Below, one piece after another: positions 1 through 9,237 of a stretch of DNA of 32,657 bases. The notes below the pieces were generated by a model. The model worked only from the letters and a program-made list of their open reading frames with translations. It was not told where the DNA came from and ran no database searches. A program made the translations under genes and the position numbers. The DNA lies in contig PBFS01000010.1 of NCBI GenBank assembly GCA_002718845.1, forward strand, positions 1 to 32,657, written 5' to 3'. The DNA comes from Gammaproteobacteria bacterium (GTDB taxonomy: Bacteria > Pseudomonadota > Gammaproteobacteria > GCA-002705445 > GCA-002716945). Position 1 is the first letter of the stretch; every line of letters starts with the position of its first letter.

Positions 1-1
1 A

Positions 2-310
2 GACACTTATATTAATGATCTTATATCATTTGAACAATGTTTAAATGAGTTAAAAATAATTTACGAAAAATTAATCAAAAGATTACAACAAAAAGACGGT
101 GGTAAAAAAGCCATAAAAGCATGTTTCATAAAAATCAAATACAGTAACTTTAAAGTTAATAGTTCTCAAATATTGACAACTCAAATTACATTTATGATTT
201 TTCATAATTTATTAGAAAAAATTTATAATTCTAAATCAAGTCCTATTAGATTATTGGGCGTAGGTGTTCAATTTGATAATTCTCCTCAATTAAATTTAAA
301 TATCTATTAA
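2..310 (+). CDS. dinB: DNA polymerase IV (DinB), C-terminal fragment
   Basis: The open frame runs in from the left edge and ends at TAA 308-310, giving 102 residues of the C-terminus. The visible part matches the little-finger domain of Y-family polymerase IV: a basic helix (YEKLIKRLQQK), then a beta strand AIKACFIKIKYSNF, then the near-terminal RLLGVGV strand, which corresponds to VRLVGLHV in E. coli DinB. The domain binds DNA during translesion synthesis. The polymerase core and the start lie outside the window. The C-terminal beta-clamp-binding motif is not obvious; the protein ends NLNIY. The identification rests on this short but characteristic stretch. The track gives no ORF here because the start codon is missing. 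Confidence 0.75.
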   Translation, partial: DTYINDLISFEQCLNELKIIYEKLIKRLQQKDGGKKAIKACFIKIKYSNFKVNSSQILTTQITFMIFHNLLEKIYNSKSSPIRLLGVGVQFDNSPQLNLNIY

Positions 311-374
311 ATTATACTGGCATTATTAAAAATTTTTTCTTATGATGGGTGAATGCTAAACTTTGGGGGTTATA

Positions 375-1670
375 ATGAAATTTGAAACAATTGCAATACA
401 TGGAGGGTACTCACCAGAACCTACTACTAATGCCGTAGCTGTACCAATATATCAAACTACTTCTTATTCGTTTAGAGATACGCAGCACGGAGCAGATTTA
501 TTTGATTTAAAAGAAGCTGGTAATATTTATACAAGGATAATGAATCCCACTTCTGACGTATTAGAGAATCGTGTCGCAGCCATGGAGGGAGGTGTTGGAG
601 CGCTAGCATTAGCTTCAGGATCAGCTGCAACTACGTATGCAATTATGACTATATGTGAAGCTGGAGATAATGTAGTTAGTACCGGTACTTTATATGGAGG
701 AACTTATACATTATTTGCACATCAACTTCCAAGATTTGGAGTTGATATAAAGTTTGGTGATCATGACAAAATTGATGAATTAGAAAAACTAATTGATTCA
801 AAAACAAAAGCTGTTTTCTGTGAGTCTATTGGTAATCCAGCAGGCAATGTTGTTGATATACCAAAAATGGCTAAAATGGCGCATAAATATAATATACCTT
901 TAATCGTAGATAATACTGTTCCATCACCGTACTTATTCAGACCTATTGAACACGGTGCTGATATTATAGTACATTCACTTACAAAATATATGGGTGGTCA
1001 TGGAACATCAATTGGCGGTATTATTGTTGATTCGGGTAAATTTCCTTGGGCTAAACATAAAAAGAAATTTAGTAGGCTCACTACACCTGATATGTCTTAT
1101 CATGGAGTTGTTTTTTCTGAAGCATTAGGCGATGCTGCTTTTATCGGCGCAGCTAGATGTGTGGCACTAAGAAATATGGGGGCAGCTATTTCACCATTTA
1201 ATAGTTTTTTAATATTACAAGGAATAGAAAGTTTAGCTGTTAGAATGGATAGGCATTGTGAAAATGCAGTTAAAGTTTCAAACTACTTACTTAAGAACCA
1301 AAATGTTACATGGGTAAAATATGCTGGCATGCCAAGTAGTCCTGACTATCAATTAGTTAAAAAGTTGATGAACGGGAAAGCTTCGAGTGTATTAAGTTTT
1401 GGAATTGAAGGAGGAAGGGTAAATGGATCTAAGTTTATTGATAATTTAGGTTTAATTACAAGATTAGTAAATATAGGTGATGCAAAATCATTAGCATGTC
1501 ATCCTGCTTCTACAACACATCGACAGTTAGGCCCTGATGAACTTAAAAAAGCTGGAGTTCCAGAAGACCTGGTTAGATTATCAATTGGCATAGAAAACGT
1601 AGATGATATTATTGAAGACATAGATCAAGCATTAAGCTCTATATTTGGTAAAAGTAAAAAAAAGGAATAA
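375..1670 (+). CDS. metY: O-acetylhomoserine sulfhydrylase (PLP enzyme, Cys/Met metabolism family)
   Basis: Fold-type I PLP enzyme of the Cys/Met metabolism family. It is predicted to form homocysteine from O-acetylhomoserine and sulfide, in the cytoplasm. The PLP-binding lysine is K204 in HSLTKYMGGHG. Other family marks are the N-terminal ETIAIHGGY, YTRIMNPT (about 51-59), ALASGSAA (about 78-85), and the C-terminal LACHPASTTHRQL before DLVRLSIGIE. At 431 aa it has the usual MetY length and contains the longer inserts that separate MetY from MetB/MetC/MetZ. I start at ATG 375, which has GGGGG at 365-369 as ribosome-binding site, rather than at TTG 363, which would put that site inside the gene. 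It is convergent with thiC, 5 bp away. Direct use of sulfide fits a thiotrophic host. The substrate could be O-succinylhomoserine instead. Confidence 0.88.
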   Translation: MKFETIAIHGGYSPEPTTNAVAVPIYQTTSYSFRDTQHGADLFDLKEAGNIYTRIMNPTSDVLENRVAAMEGGVGALALASGSAATTYAIMTICEAGDNVVSTGTLYGGTYTLFAHQLPRFGVDIKFGDHDKIDELEKLIDSKTKAVFCESIGNPAGNVVDIPKMAKMAHKYNIPLIVDNTVPSPYLFRPIEHGADIIVHSLTKYMGGHGTSIGGIIVDSGKFPWAKHKKKFSRLTTPDMSYHGVVFSEALGDAAFIGAARCVALRNMGAAISPFNSFLILQGIESLAVRMDRHCENAVKVSNYLLKNQNVTWVKYAGMPSSPDYQLVKKLMNGKASSVLSFGIEGGRVNGSKFIDNLGLITRLVNIGDAKSLACHPASTTHRQLGPDELKKAGVPEDLVRLSIGIENVDDIIEDIDQALSSIFGKSKKKE

Positions 1671-1675
1671 AATAA

Positions 1676-3478
<1,803 letters not shown>

Positions 3479-3534
3479 CTATAATCAATGTTTTAATTGA
3501 CTTATACTATAACAATACTAAACTTACCAATGAA

Positions 3535-4176
3535 ATGAAAGACCATAATAACTATACAATGGATGCGGTTAAAAATAATATAAGATCTCAGAATGTAATT
3601 GATGAGAATGTTCTTAATGCTATTAGTGTTGTGCAAAGAAGTGAATACTTGCCAAAAAATTATAAAAGTTTTGCTAATGTAGATATTGATATACCTATTG
3701 CTCATGGGCAAAAAATGTTGACGCCGTCCGTTGAAGCTAAAATTATGCAGTCACTTGCCATAAAAAAAGATGAAAACATTCTTGTGGTAGGGTCGGGGAC
3801 TGGTTATCTATCTTCTTGTGTATCATTGTTATGCAATAAGGTACATGGCATTGATTATTACGAGGACTTTATTAAACTATCTTTACAAAATAAAGATAAG
3901 TTTTCTTTTAAAAATTTATCTTTTGAAAAAAAAGATATATCATCACACTGGAAAATAATTGGAAATTTTGATGTTTTAATTTTTACATTTAGCATTGAGT
4001 CTATAGATATAATTATTTCTAATATGTCGAAAAATTCTCGTGCTTTTGTTTTTTTAGGTAATAATAATTCTCCAATTAAATCCGGTGTTATAATTAAAAA
4101 AACAGATAATAGTAGTTATACAACAGAGCATATTTTACAAACAAGTATCGCACCTATAATACAAAATGATGATTGA
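3535..4176 (+). CDS. pcm: Protein-L-isoaspartate O-methyltransferase family protein
   Basis: Class I SAM-dependent methyltransferase of the PCMT family, 213 aa. The N-terminus (AVKNNIRSQNVID, then LPKNYKSFAN) and the segment IPIAHGQKMLTPSVEAKIMQSL match the PCMT pattern in which a G-Q-x-(I/L)-S/T-x-P motif precedes the SAM site. SAM motif I is VVGSGTGYLSS at about 84-94. The role would be repair of isoaspartyl damage. However, this short tolC-linked subgroup is divergent from E. coli Pcm and its substrate is uncertain. ATG 3535 has no clear Shine-Dalgarno; ATG 3559 (MDAVKNN) is an alternative start. The 3' end overlaps the rhodanese gene by 11 nt, so the two are probably translationally coupled. 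The order pcm-rhodanese-tolC-waaA recurs in gammaproteobacteria. Confidence 0.78.
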   Translation: MKDHNNYTMDAVKNNIRSQNVIDENVLNAISVVQRSEYLPKNYKSFANVDIDIPIAHGQKMLTPSVEAKIMQSLAIKKDENILVVGSGTGYLSSCVSLLCNKVHGIDYYEDFIKLSLQNKDKFSFKNLSFEKKDISSHWKIIGNFDVLIFTFSIESIDIIISNMSKNSRAFVFLGNNNSPIKSGVIIKKTDNSSYTTEHILQTSIAPIIQNDD

Positions 4177-4489
4177 AAATAGTCCAAAGGAAATTGAGTC
4201 ATTAATTAATAATAATGAAAAAATAATCATTCTTGATGTTAGAGAAAAATGGGAATATGATATATGTCATATAAAAAATTCATTACATATCCCAATGGGG
4301 CAACTAGTAGATAGGATAAGTGAATTTGATAAATATGATTTATATGTCATTGTGTGTCACCATGGTATTAGAAGTAGAATGATTGGTAAATATTTAAGTA
4401 ATATAGGGTTTACAAATATAGTGAATTTAACTAACGGTATAGATGGTTGGGCAGATGAAATTGATAATACAATGGAAAAATATGTTTAA
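4166..4489 (+). CDS. Single-domain rhodanese-like protein
   Basis: Single rhodanese domain, 107 aa, cytoplasmic (no signal peptide). It shows IILDVREKWEYDICHIKNSLHIPMG at about 20-44, which is the DVRE...GHI...NIP pattern. The active-site loop is CHHGIRS with the catalytic Cys at residue 64, and GIDGWADEID closes the domain. It would carry a persulfide and take part in sulfur transfer or sulfide detoxification; the partner is unknown. Two ATGs in tandem (4166, 4169) are possible starts, both inside the end of pcm. The 3' end overlaps the tolC start by 8 nt (ATG 4482 lies within the last codons), so pcm, this gene and tolC look like one operon with coupled translation. Confidence 0.88.
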   Translation: MMIENSPKEIESLINNNEKIIILDVREKWEYDICHIKNSLHIPMGQLVDRISEFDKYDLYVIVCHHGIRSRMIGKYLSNIGFTNIVNLTNGIDGWADEIDNTMEKYV

Positions 4490-5792
4490 ATTTTATAATT
4501 TTTTAATATTAATAATATTGATTTTTCCTCAATATTTATATTCCGCTGATTTAATGGATATTTACACTAGATCACTGAAACATAATAATGACTTAAAAAT
4601 CATAGTGAATAAGCATAAAATTTCTGAGGAATTATATAATCAAACTTCATCTACTATTTTTCCTACTGTGAGTTTATCAGCAAATAGTAATAAAACAGAA
4701 ATAAATAAATACATAGGAGCAGGAACCAACACGGATTATACAACTGAGATATACTCTATAAATATCACTCAACCAATTTTTAGATTATCCTTTTTTGATG
4801 AATTAGAAAAAGCTAATGATTTAATTAAAAAATCAAATCTTGTAGTATTGAACCAAGAAAAAATTATCATGATTAAATCTGCAGAACTATATTTTAATTT
4901 AATAAACAAAAGAAACGAAATTTCTGCTGCTATGAATAAAGAAAAAATGATGTTTTTAAAATATGATAATAGTAAAAAATTATTTCAAAGAGGATTAATA
5001 ACTGATGCAGAATTAAATAGACATAGAAATAATTATGATTTGTCACTAATAGAATATGACATGGCTAAAAATAATCTTGACCTTTCAGAACAAGATATCT
5101 ATATATTTGCAGGTAAAAAAATTGAAGAAATTCATAACTTAGACACAGAAATTGAAATACCAATAAGTAATTACGATATTGTTTACGTTATGTCAAAAGC
5201 TTTAGCGTTTGATGAAAATATTAAAATGGCAGAATATGATGTCAGCATAAGTAAAAATGATATGAGATCTAATAAGTCGCAACATTATCCAACTCTAGAC
5301 TTAGTTGCATCTTATGATTATTCTGATGTTAGTAGTGGTACACGTTTTGGGGCAACTAGACAAGAAGCTAGCACGGTTGGAGTGTCTTTGAATTTTCCTA
5401 TATATCAGGGTGGTTTTCAAACAGCTAAAATCAATGAAGCAAGATACGTATATGAAAATGCGCAAATTAATTTGGATCAGATGAAACGAAATTTAAAAAA
5501 AGAAATTATAGAAAAAATTAACATGCATAATCTATTAAAAAAAATGATTATTGCAAAAAAAACAGATTATCAAAGTAACAATCAAAATTATAAATCTGCA
5601 AAAAAAGGATTTATGTCTGGAACATATACAGATGTAGAAGTTCAAGAAACTAAACTGAATCTTATACAAGCTAAGAATAGTTATATAAAAACAGCTCTAG
5701 ATTATATTTTAATGGATCTTAAATTAAAAAAATATTCATCTTCCTTAACAAAAGATAATATTAAAGAAATAAATGCCATGCTTATCTGGTAA
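4482..5792 (+). CDS. tolC: TolC-family outer membrane efflux/secretion protein
   Basis: Outer-membrane channel of tripartite efflux and type I secretion systems, 436 aa from ATG 4482. From this start there is a clean signal peptide: MFKFYNFLILIILIFPQYLYSA, with cleavage predicted before DLMDIY. A longer frame from 4443 would put this signal inside the protein, so I reject it. The mature part has two repeats of long amphipathic helices (coiled-coil) and short beta segments, as in the OEP domain pairs. Typical marks are NITQPIFR in repeat 1 and GVSLNFPIYQGG in repeat 2, the usual positions of the (Q)P(I/L)(F/Y) motif before the barrel strands. No inner-membrane pump or adaptor gene is nearby, so its partner lies elsewhere. 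It overlaps the rhodanese gene by 8 nt. Confidence 0.88.
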   Translation: MFKFYNFLILIILIFPQYLYSADLMDIYTRSLKHNNDLKIIVNKHKISEELYNQTSSTIFPTVSLSANSNKTEINKYIGAGTNTDYTTEIYSINITQPIFRLSFFDELEKANDLIKKSNLVVLNQEKIIMIKSAELYFNLINKRNEISAAMNKEKMMFLKYDNSKKLFQRGLITDAELNRHRNNYDLSLIEYDMAKNNLDLSEQDIYIFAGKKIEEIHNLDTEIEIPISNYDIVYVMSKALAFDENIKMAEYDVSISKNDMRSNKSQHYPTLDLVASYDYSDVSSGTRFGATRQEASTVGVSLNFPIYQGGFQTAKINEARYVYENAQINLDQMKRNLKKEIIEKINMHNLLKKMIIAKKTDYQSNNQNYKSAKKGFMSGTYTDVEVQETKLNLIQAKNSYIKTALDYILMDLKLKKYSSSLTKDNIKEINAMLIW

Positions 5793-5806
5793 TAAATGTA
5801 TGCCGA

Positions 5807-7039
5807 ATGATTAAATATAATTTTTTGCTTTATTTAATCTCCCCTCTATTAATAATTAAACTTATTTTTAATGCAATCTATAGAAAAAATGGGCTGGGCT
5901 TTATTTCTTCTAGACTTGGTTTATTTAATTATAAAATTGACAGTGATAGCATTTGGATACATGCTTCCTCAATTGGTGAAACTAAATTAGCAATAAAAAT
6001 TTATGAAAAATTACAATTAAAATATGATAATTGTCAGTTTATTATGACCACAACAACAAGTTCCTCAGCGAAACTAATAAATAACCTAAAAGGGAATGTA
6101 AAGCATTTGTATTTACCAATAGACTTTTACCTGTCTACGCTAAGATTTATTAAATCTATTAATCCTAAAATATGCATAATGTTAGAAACTGAAATTTGGC
6201 CTAACCTTGTCAATATATGTAAAAAAAATAATATTCCAACTGTAATTATAAATGCAAGATTATCTAAAAGAACATTAAATACTAACAAAATAGTTAAAAA
6301 CATATATAAAACATGCCTTCCTCTTTTAACTAAAATATTGTGTAAATCAGACCGAGAGAAAAAAAATTATATTAACTTAGGCGCTCATCCTTCTAACACT
6401 AAGACAATAGGAAATCTAAAATTTTGTGAAACTGGAAATAATAATATTACAAATAACCTTATTAACAGAAAATATGTACTAGCTGCGTCTACACATCCAG
6501 ATGAGGAAAGGCAAATTATTAAGGAATGGCTTAAAGTTCACGAAAAAAAAATACTCTTAGTAGTTGTTCCAAGGCACCCAGAAAGATTGGGAGATATATT
6601 AGCAGACTTGCCATTATCTATGATTAAAATTGCTATTAGAAGTAAGAATGAACCAATAAAAAAAGATACACAAATATATATAGCAGACACTTATGGTGAA
6701 TTAAATTCTTTAATGCAACATTGTGAATTTGTTTTTATGGGAGGTTCTCTGGTTGACCATGGAGGCCAAAACTTTTTAGAAGCAGCATCTCATGGAAAAA
6801 CAATTATAGTAGGGTCGTATATGTATAACTTTATAGATGAAACAGAAGAATTTCTTAAAACTAATAGTATGATTATGGTTAAAAATTCTGAGACTTTGAA
6901 GCATGTTTTTGAAAGACTAATAAAATCTAAACAAAGAAGAGAATTATTTGGATCTAATGCAAAGAAATTATTAGAATCAAGGAAAAATATAATTAATGAT
7001 TATTGTAAAGCTATTCAAGAACTAATAATTGAATCGTAG
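5807..7039 (+). CDS. waaA: 3-deoxy-D-manno-octulosonic acid (Kdo) transferase WaaA
   Basis: GT30 glycosyltransferase that transfers Kdo from CMP-Kdo to lipid A precursor at the cytoplasmic face of the inner membrane. An N-terminal anchor (about residues 5-24, FLLYLISPLLIIKLIF) is followed by WIHASSIGET, in which E58 corresponds to the catalytic base of WaaA. Further family motifs are TTTTSSS, LETEIWPN, NARLS, and the C-terminal GGSLVDHGGQNFLEAASHG, which forms the CMP-Kdo site. Length (410 aa) is normal. It starts 14 bp after tolC and its last 25 nt overlap the convergent kdkA. The presence of a Kdo kinase next door suggests, from known Haemophilus/Vibrio chemistry, a monofunctional enzyme adding a single Kdo; this is inference. 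Confidence 0.93.
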   Translation: MIKYNFLLYLISPLLIIKLIFNAIYRKNGLGFISSRLGLFNYKIDSDSIWIHASSIGETKLAIKIYEKLQLKYDNCQFIMTTTTSSSAKLINNLKGNVKHLYLPIDFYLSTLRFIKSINPKICIMLETEIWPNLVNICKKNNIPTVIINARLSKRTLNTNKIVKNIYKTCLPLLTKILCKSDREKKNYINLGAHPSNTKTIGNLKFCETGNNNITNNLINRKYVLAASTHPDEERQIIKEWLKVHEKKILLVVVPRHPERLGDILADLPLSMIKIAIRSKNEPIKKDTQIYIADTYGELNSLMQHCEFVFMGGSLVDHGGQNFLEAASHGKTIIVGSYMYNFIDETEEFLKTNSMIMVKNSETLKHVFERLIKSKQRRELFGSNAKKLLESRKNIINDYCKAIQELIIES

Positions 7040-7734
7040 CCTTTAAGGATCTTGGAATAGGATGATACGCTAAGAAATTCATGTTTAGCTAAAGATAATT
7101 TCATTCTTTTTAAATTAGATTCTCTATCTTTCTTTGTTAATTTTTTTTTCATAGATTTATCAAAATCTAATATCCAAACACATATTTTTTCGCCTTTTAT
7201 AATGTTTCCTTTAACTAATATGTTATGCATATTTAAATCTCCATGAAAAATATTTAACAGGTGCATATTTGCAATTTGTTTTCCAATCTCAATAAAAAGT
7301 TTTTCTTCTTGTTTATTATCTATATATGAATTTACTTTATGGGTATAATACTCGGAAAGTGTCTCTGCTGGAATACTCTCTGTAATTAAATTAGCTTTAT
7401 AAAATATACCTCCATATGATACCCAACCCATTACAGGTTTACAGGTATTAAAGCCTGCTTTATATAGATAATTTAATATTTCAAATTCACGGTAAGACCT
7501 AGTATGTTTGATTGTCTTATAGAGATATAAATCTTTCATAAATGCCATCATGCCTTTGCGAAAATAATGTTTTTTTACCCATTTATTGTTATTGATCCAC
7601 TCAACATTTTTTGTCTCATTGCTAGAGAAAGTATCATTTAAAAATAATTCTTCTATATTAATTTTTACGTCTTTATCATAAAATATGAACTTATCATTAA
7701 TTTTTTTAGTTATAATATTTAAATTATGCATCAT
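7015..7734 (-). CDS. kdkA: 3-deoxy-D-manno-octulosonic acid kinase KdkA
   Basis: Lipopolysaccharide-kinase-family protein (protein-kinase-like fold), 239 aa, predicted to phosphorylate Kdo on the nascent lipid A-Kdo. Family marks: HYFRKGMMAF (about 56-65), the basic TRSYREFEILNYL, FYKANLITE, catalytic loop HGDLNMHNIL with D166, and metal-binding DFD at 190-192. These match the KdkA patterns HYRRGG, R-x-FREF, HxDLNxHNIL and IDFD. The start is ATG 7734 or the adjacent ATG 7731. Both lie within the first codons of the divergent heptosyltransferase, so neither gene has a separate promoter region. The 3' end overlaps waaA by 25 nt on the opposite strand. KdkA implies a single phosphorylated Kdo in the inner core. 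Confidence 0.87.
   Translation of the reverse strand: MMHNLNIITKKINDKFIFYDKDVKINIEELFLNDTFSSNETKNVEWINNNKWVKKHYFRKGMMAFMKDLYLYKTIKHTRSYREFEILNYLYKAGFNTCKPVMGWVSYGGIFYKANLITESIPAETLSEYYTHKVNSYIDNKQEEKLFIEIGKQIANMHLLNIFHGDLNMHNILVKGNIIKGEKICVWILDFDKSMKKKLTKKDRESNLKRMKLSLAKHEFLSVSSYSKILKGYDSIISS
7711..7716 (+). promoter_or_regulatory. Possible -10 element for the heptosyltransferase gene
   Basis: A consensus TATAAT lies 9 bp before the ATG at 7726, inside the kdkA coding sequence on the other strand. Transcription from it would begin at about 7723, giving an almost leaderless message. This agrees with the absence of a Shine-Dalgarno before 7726. No convincing -35 is visible, and TATAAT arises easily by chance in such AT-rich DNA. 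Confidence 0.3.
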
Positions 7735-8763
7735 ACTACGAATTCTTTTAAATCAATCTGTATAATCAGATTATCCTCTATTGGCGATGTTACGCATATT
7801 ATACCCATAATCAATACTTTGAAACATTTTACACCTAACACAGATATTACATGGATTATTGGTAAAACAGAATATGCTTTAGTAAAAAATATTAAAAATA
7901 TCAAATTTATCGTTATTGATAAGGGCAATATTTTTGCCTCTATAAAATCTTTACTTAATCTCAGAAAAGGTAGAATCTTTGATGTATTCTTACATATGCA
8001 GGTATCTCTTAGATCAAATTTATTAAGCCTATTCATAAAGGCCGATAGAAAGATTGGTTATAATAAAAACCTTTCAAAAAATTTACATTCTTTATTTAAT
8101 AAGGAGAAAATTGACTGTCATAAAGAACCACACGTTATAGAAACTTTCTTTTGTTTTTTAAAAAAAATTGGAATTAAGGATAAAAAACTAGATTGGTCAA
8201 TGGAGCTAGATAACCCAAGGGAAATTATCAATCTTAAAGGAATAAAATATATTATTCTCAATCCATTTACTAGTTCTAGAAGACTAAATTATAGGGAATG
8301 GAATATAAATAATTATAAAAATATTTCTGAATATCTTTTTAATAAATATAGTATTGAATCTATTATTGTGGGTGGTGGGACTAATTATGAGAAAAAAGAA
8401 TCTAAAAAAATATGTAATAAGGAATTTATTCATAATCTTGTTGGAAAAACAGATTTACAACAATTATGTAATATTATAAAAGATTGTGAATTCTACATTG
8501 GGCCAGACTCTGGAACCATCCATATGGCCACAATGTTAGGCAAGCCTGTTATTGGATTATATGCAACTTCTAATCCTTATAGGACGGGTCCATATAATAA
8601 TATGGAATTTATTATTAATAAATATCCTGAGGCATTAATGAAATATAAAAAACAAAAAGTGTCAGATGTAAAATGGGGGCAGAGAATTAGAAATAAAAAT
8701 GCTATGTCATTAATAACGGAAGAGGATGTAAAAGATAAAATTAGTCAAATCTTAGGAGTCTAA
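7726..8763 (+). CDS. Glycosyltransferase family 9 (heptosyltransferase-type LPS core enzyme)
   Basis: GT9 (ADP-heptose:LPS heptosyltransferase family), 345 aa, GT-B fold, peripheral on the inner membrane. The N-terminus is IRLSSIGDVTHIIP, with D21 at the position of the catalytic Asp of WaaC. It is followed by DVFLHMQ and RKIGYNKN. The nucleotide-sugar site is GPDSGTIHMATMLGKPVIGLYA (about 259-280) followed by NPYRTGPY. The neighbours (waaA, kdkA, rfaE1/rfaE2) place it in inner-core assembly. Whether it is heptosyltransferase I, II or III cannot be decided from sequence; the GPDSGT/NPYRTGPY signature differs from textbook WaaC and WaaF. ATG 7726 is the only plausible start before the conserved core, which makes the 9-bp overlap with kdkA real. 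Its last 12 nt overlap rfaE2. Confidence 0.85.
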   Translation: MHHTTNSFKSICIIRLSSIGDVTHIIPIINTLKHFTPNTDITWIIGKTEYALVKNIKNIKFIVIDKGNIFASIKSLLNLRKGRIFDVFLHMQVSLRSNLLSLFIKADRKIGYNKNLSKNLHSLFNKEKIDCHKEPHVIETFFCFLKKIGIKDKKLDWSMELDNPREIINLKGIKYIILNPFTSSRRLNYREWNINNYKNISEYLFNKYSIESIIVGGGTNYEKKESKKICNKEFIHNLVGKTDLQQLCNIIKDCEFYIGPDSGTIHMATMLGKPVIGLYATSNPYRTGPYNNMEFIINKYPEALMKYKKQKVSDVKWGQRIRNKNAMSLITEEDVKDKISQILGV

Positions 8764-9237
8764 AATTTTATTTATAAAATTAGTAGATGATTTGCCATCT
8801 ATTAAATCAACTAACACAACTTTTTTGTTATTTTTTATTAGACAATCTTCGCCAGCTACTTCTTTGTCTTTATAATCACTGCCTTTAACTAAAATATCAG
8901 GCAATATTTCACAAATTATTCTCTCAGGTGTCTCTTCATTAAATATAAAAATATGATCTACAGACTCTAAATTGGATAGAATATATGACCTGTCAACTTG
9001 ATTCATGATTGGTCTGTTATTGCCCTTAAGTTTATTAATTGATTTATCACTATTCAAGGCTACTATGAGTACATCTCCCATTTTTTTAGATTCTGCAAGA
9101 ATATGCACATGACCGGTATGAAGTATATCAAAACAACCATTTGTCATAATTATTTTTCTGTTATCTTCTTTATATTGAGAACAAAGAGATATTAAATCAG
9201 TTAAGTTTAGTACTAATTTTCTATTTTTTTGTTGCAT
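8752..9237 (-). CDS. rfaE2: D-glycero-beta-D-manno-heptose 1-phosphate adenylyltransferase (HldE C-terminal domain homologue)
   Basis: Nucleotidyltransferase of the cytidylyltransferase-like fold, 161 aa. It is predicted to make ADP-D-glycero-beta-D-manno-heptose from heptose 1-phosphate and ATP. The HxGH motif is at 40-43 in TNGCFDILHTGHVHIL. ALNSDKSINKLKG, RPIMNQVDR and DILVKGSDYK are the other conserved blocks, and GKSSTNFINKI ends the domain. This equals the C-terminal half of E. coli bifunctional HldE. Here it is a separate gene whose ATG (9235-9237) lies inside the last codons of rfaE1, so the two frames overlap by 17 nt. Its 3' end overlaps the convergent heptosyltransferase by 12 nt. 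Translational coupling to rfaE1 is likely. Confidence 0.9.
   Translation of the reverse strand: MQQKNRKLVLNLTDLISLCSQYKEDNRKIIMTNGCFDILHTGHVHILAESKKMGDVLIVALNSDKSINKLKGNNRPIMNQVDRSYILSNLESVDHIFIFNEETPERIICEILPDILVKGSDYKDKEVAGEDCLIKNNKKVVLVDLIDGKSSTNFINKILDS

Noticed and set aside
363-374. TTG start for the O-acetylhomoserine sulfhydrylase
   Set aside because: It would place the G-rich ribosome-binding site inside the gene; ATG 375 fits the family N-terminus.
3585-3590. CTGAGA on the minus strand upstream of thiC, as in TPP aptamers
   Set aside because: No GAACCTGAT-like downstream part or pairing stems follow, and the hexamer lies inside the pcm coding sequence.
4443-4481. Longer N-terminus for tolC
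   Set aside because: The signal peptide begins exactly at ATG 4482; upstream codons are the end of the rhodanese gene in another frame.
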